A stretch of 6,399 bases of DNA from Gemmatimonadales bacterium (GTDB lineage: Bacteria; Gemmatimonadota; Gemmatimonadetes; Gemmatimonadales; GWC2-71-9), in assembly GCA_025924275.1 (NCBI GenBank), contig JAICEH010000121.1, positions 1 through 6,399 on the forward strand, written 5' to 3'. Position 1 is the stretch's first letter, and each line of letters opens with the position of its first letter. The notes beneath the pieces are model-generated. The model saw nothing but the letters and a program-made list of their open reading frames with translations. It searched no databases and was not told the origin of the DNA. Below are positions 5,524-6,399 of this stretch, in pieces. A program made the translations under genes and the position numbers.

Positions 5524-6399
5524 CTAGACCGGGTTGCTGAGGAACACGATGGTGGGGGCCACGCCGCAGGCGTTGAAGCTCACCTGCACGGCGCCTTCGC
5601 TCTCGCGGCCCTGGGCGTAGGCGCGGAAGGTCCCGTCCACGAAGTCCTCGCAGACCGGGTCCCAGGCCAGCGGGTCGAGGGTGTTCACCACCAGGATGAA
5701 GCGCTGGCCCTCGCCCTCGACGGTGAGGGCGCCGTCCACGTCGAGGTCGCCGGCGGGGAGGATCTCGCCGAAGGCGATGGTGCCGGGGGTGTCGGCCAGG
5801 AAGTCCACGTCCCACTGGGTGGCCATCCGGAGCACGGTCGCGTCGTCCACCAGGAAGCGGAAGGCGAAGCCCTCGCTGAGGCTCACGGCGGAGGCGTTCC
5901 CGTTGAGGGACCGGAAGCCGTCCCAGCGGATCCCTTCGGTGGGCTGTTCCGGGTCGGCCGGGGTGAAGTCGATGCCCAGGCCGTTGATGTCGAGGTCGTA
6001 GCCGGCGTTGGCGCCGGGGTCGGACACCCGGACGGAGCCGAAGTAGTCGGTGATGCCGGACTCGCTCTCGTCGTCGCAGGTGGCCGAGTCGAAGGAGAAG
6101 ACGGTGTTGTCGGGCACCCCGTCCTCGTCGGCATCGGGGAAGGGATCGGGCTCGAAGCTGGGGCAGGAGGTCGGGCTGAACTTGGCGATGTCGCTGCGGA
6201 AGCTCGCGGCGGCCGGCCCGCGGGCGGCGAAGAGCGGCCCGAACAGGGAGAACTCGTAGTCCATCATCCCGTAGGCCGAGCTGTACACGGTGGCCATCAC
6301 GGCGTAGCCGACGGACTCCGCGTCATCGGCGGTGATCGAATCCGACGAGGGGGAGGTGGAATCCCCTCCGCAGGCGGCGAGGCCCAGGGCCAGGGCGAG
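5524..6399 (-). CDS. Secreted acidic lipoprotein of unknown function (5' end outside window)
   Basis: The frame runs from the right edge to TAG at 5526-5524, giving 291 visible residues. It enters inside a lipoprotein signal peptide: LALALGLAAC-GG, with lipobox Cys10 of the visible part, then a Ser/Thr/Asp linker. The real start is therefore beyond 6399; the internal ATG at 6300 would discard the signal and is rejected. The mature protein is acidic. A thrombospondin-type-3-like segment, DPFPDADEDGVPDN (85-98), may bind calcium. Four other cysteines (79, 108, 250, 278) could form disulfides outside the cytoplasm. Later DLDING (135-140) and DLDVDG (218-223) are further Asp-rich loops. I do not recognise a family. 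It would be anchored at the outer or inner membrane facing the periplasm or exterior. Confidence 0.82.
   Translation of the reverse strand, partial: LALALGLAACGGDSTSPSSDSITADDAESVGYAVMATVYSSAYGMMDYEFSLFGPLFAARGPAAASFRSDIAKFSPTSCPSFEPDPFPDADEDGVPDNTVFSFDSATCDDESESGITDYFGSVRVSDPGANAGYDLDINGLGIDFTPADPEQPTEGIRWDGFRSLNGNASAVSLSEGFAFRFLVDDATVLRMATQWDVDFLADTPGTIAFGEILPAGDLDVDGALTVEGEGQRFILVVNTLDPLAWDPVCEDFVDGTFRAYAQGRESEGAVQVSFNACGVAPTIVFLSNPV

Noticed and set aside
5524..6300. Lipoprotein gene starting at the internal ATG 6300
   Set aside because: The same frame continues to the window edge and encodes a lipobox and signal peptide, so the true start lies outside.

Overview
The window comes from a very GC-rich bacterial chromosome. 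Nearly every codon of the real genes ends in G or C, GTG starts are common, and genes overlap by 4 bases. The composition, a lipoprotein with a DxDxDGxPD-type acidic repeat, short GTTCCCC-type heptamer arrays between genes, and a TAnnTTTG promoter-like box would fit Gemmatimonadota or a relative in the FCB group. That assignment is an inference from style; no marker gene here settles it.

Layout. (1) Positions 1-65 hold the probable last codons of a plus-strand gene. (2) Positions 66-217 are a regulatory region with a G-tract, a promoter and a phased AACC/GGTT operator candidate. It drives an ArsR-type repressor (218-577) and an overlapping AHSA1/SRPBCC-domain gene (552-1040). (3) A short convergent spacer holds a strong hairpin and five GTTCCCC-type heptamers. 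(4) The minus strand from 4057 down to 1110 is an ATP synthase cluster in the order atpZ, a small AtpR/AtpI-like membrane gene, atpB (a), atpE (c), atpF (b), atpH (delta). Most junctions are 4-base ATGA/GTGA overlaps. The exception is a 188-base structured spacer between atpB and atpE. No alpha, gamma, beta or epsilon genes follow atpH, so the catalytic subunits must be encoded elsewhere. (5) Positions 4058-4245 are a divergent regulatory region with the atpZ promoter candidate and a second five-copy heptamer array. The array ends six bases before the next start codon. (6) A plus-strand MoxR-family AAA+ ATPase (4246-5241) overlaps a small DUF2007-type gene (5238-5438). (7) A 16-bp hairpin separates that pair from a convergent minus-strand lipoprotein gene (5524-6399), which runs off the right edge.

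How the genes work together. The central block encodes the membrane sector of F1Fo ATP synthase (a, b, c), the delta stalk protein and two assembly or accessory membrane proteins. The ArsR/AHSA1 pair looks like a self-contained autoregulated unit. The MoxR/DUF2007 pair is translationally coupled but lacks the DUF58/VWA partners usual for MoxR.

I found no mobile element, CRISPR array, RNA gene or clearly new defence or biosynthetic system. The most notable items are the same-orientation heptamer arrays bracketing the ATP synthase block, the phased operator in front of arsR, the structured atpB-atpE spacer, and the MoxR start without a Shine-Dalgarno sequence next to a tandem repeat.
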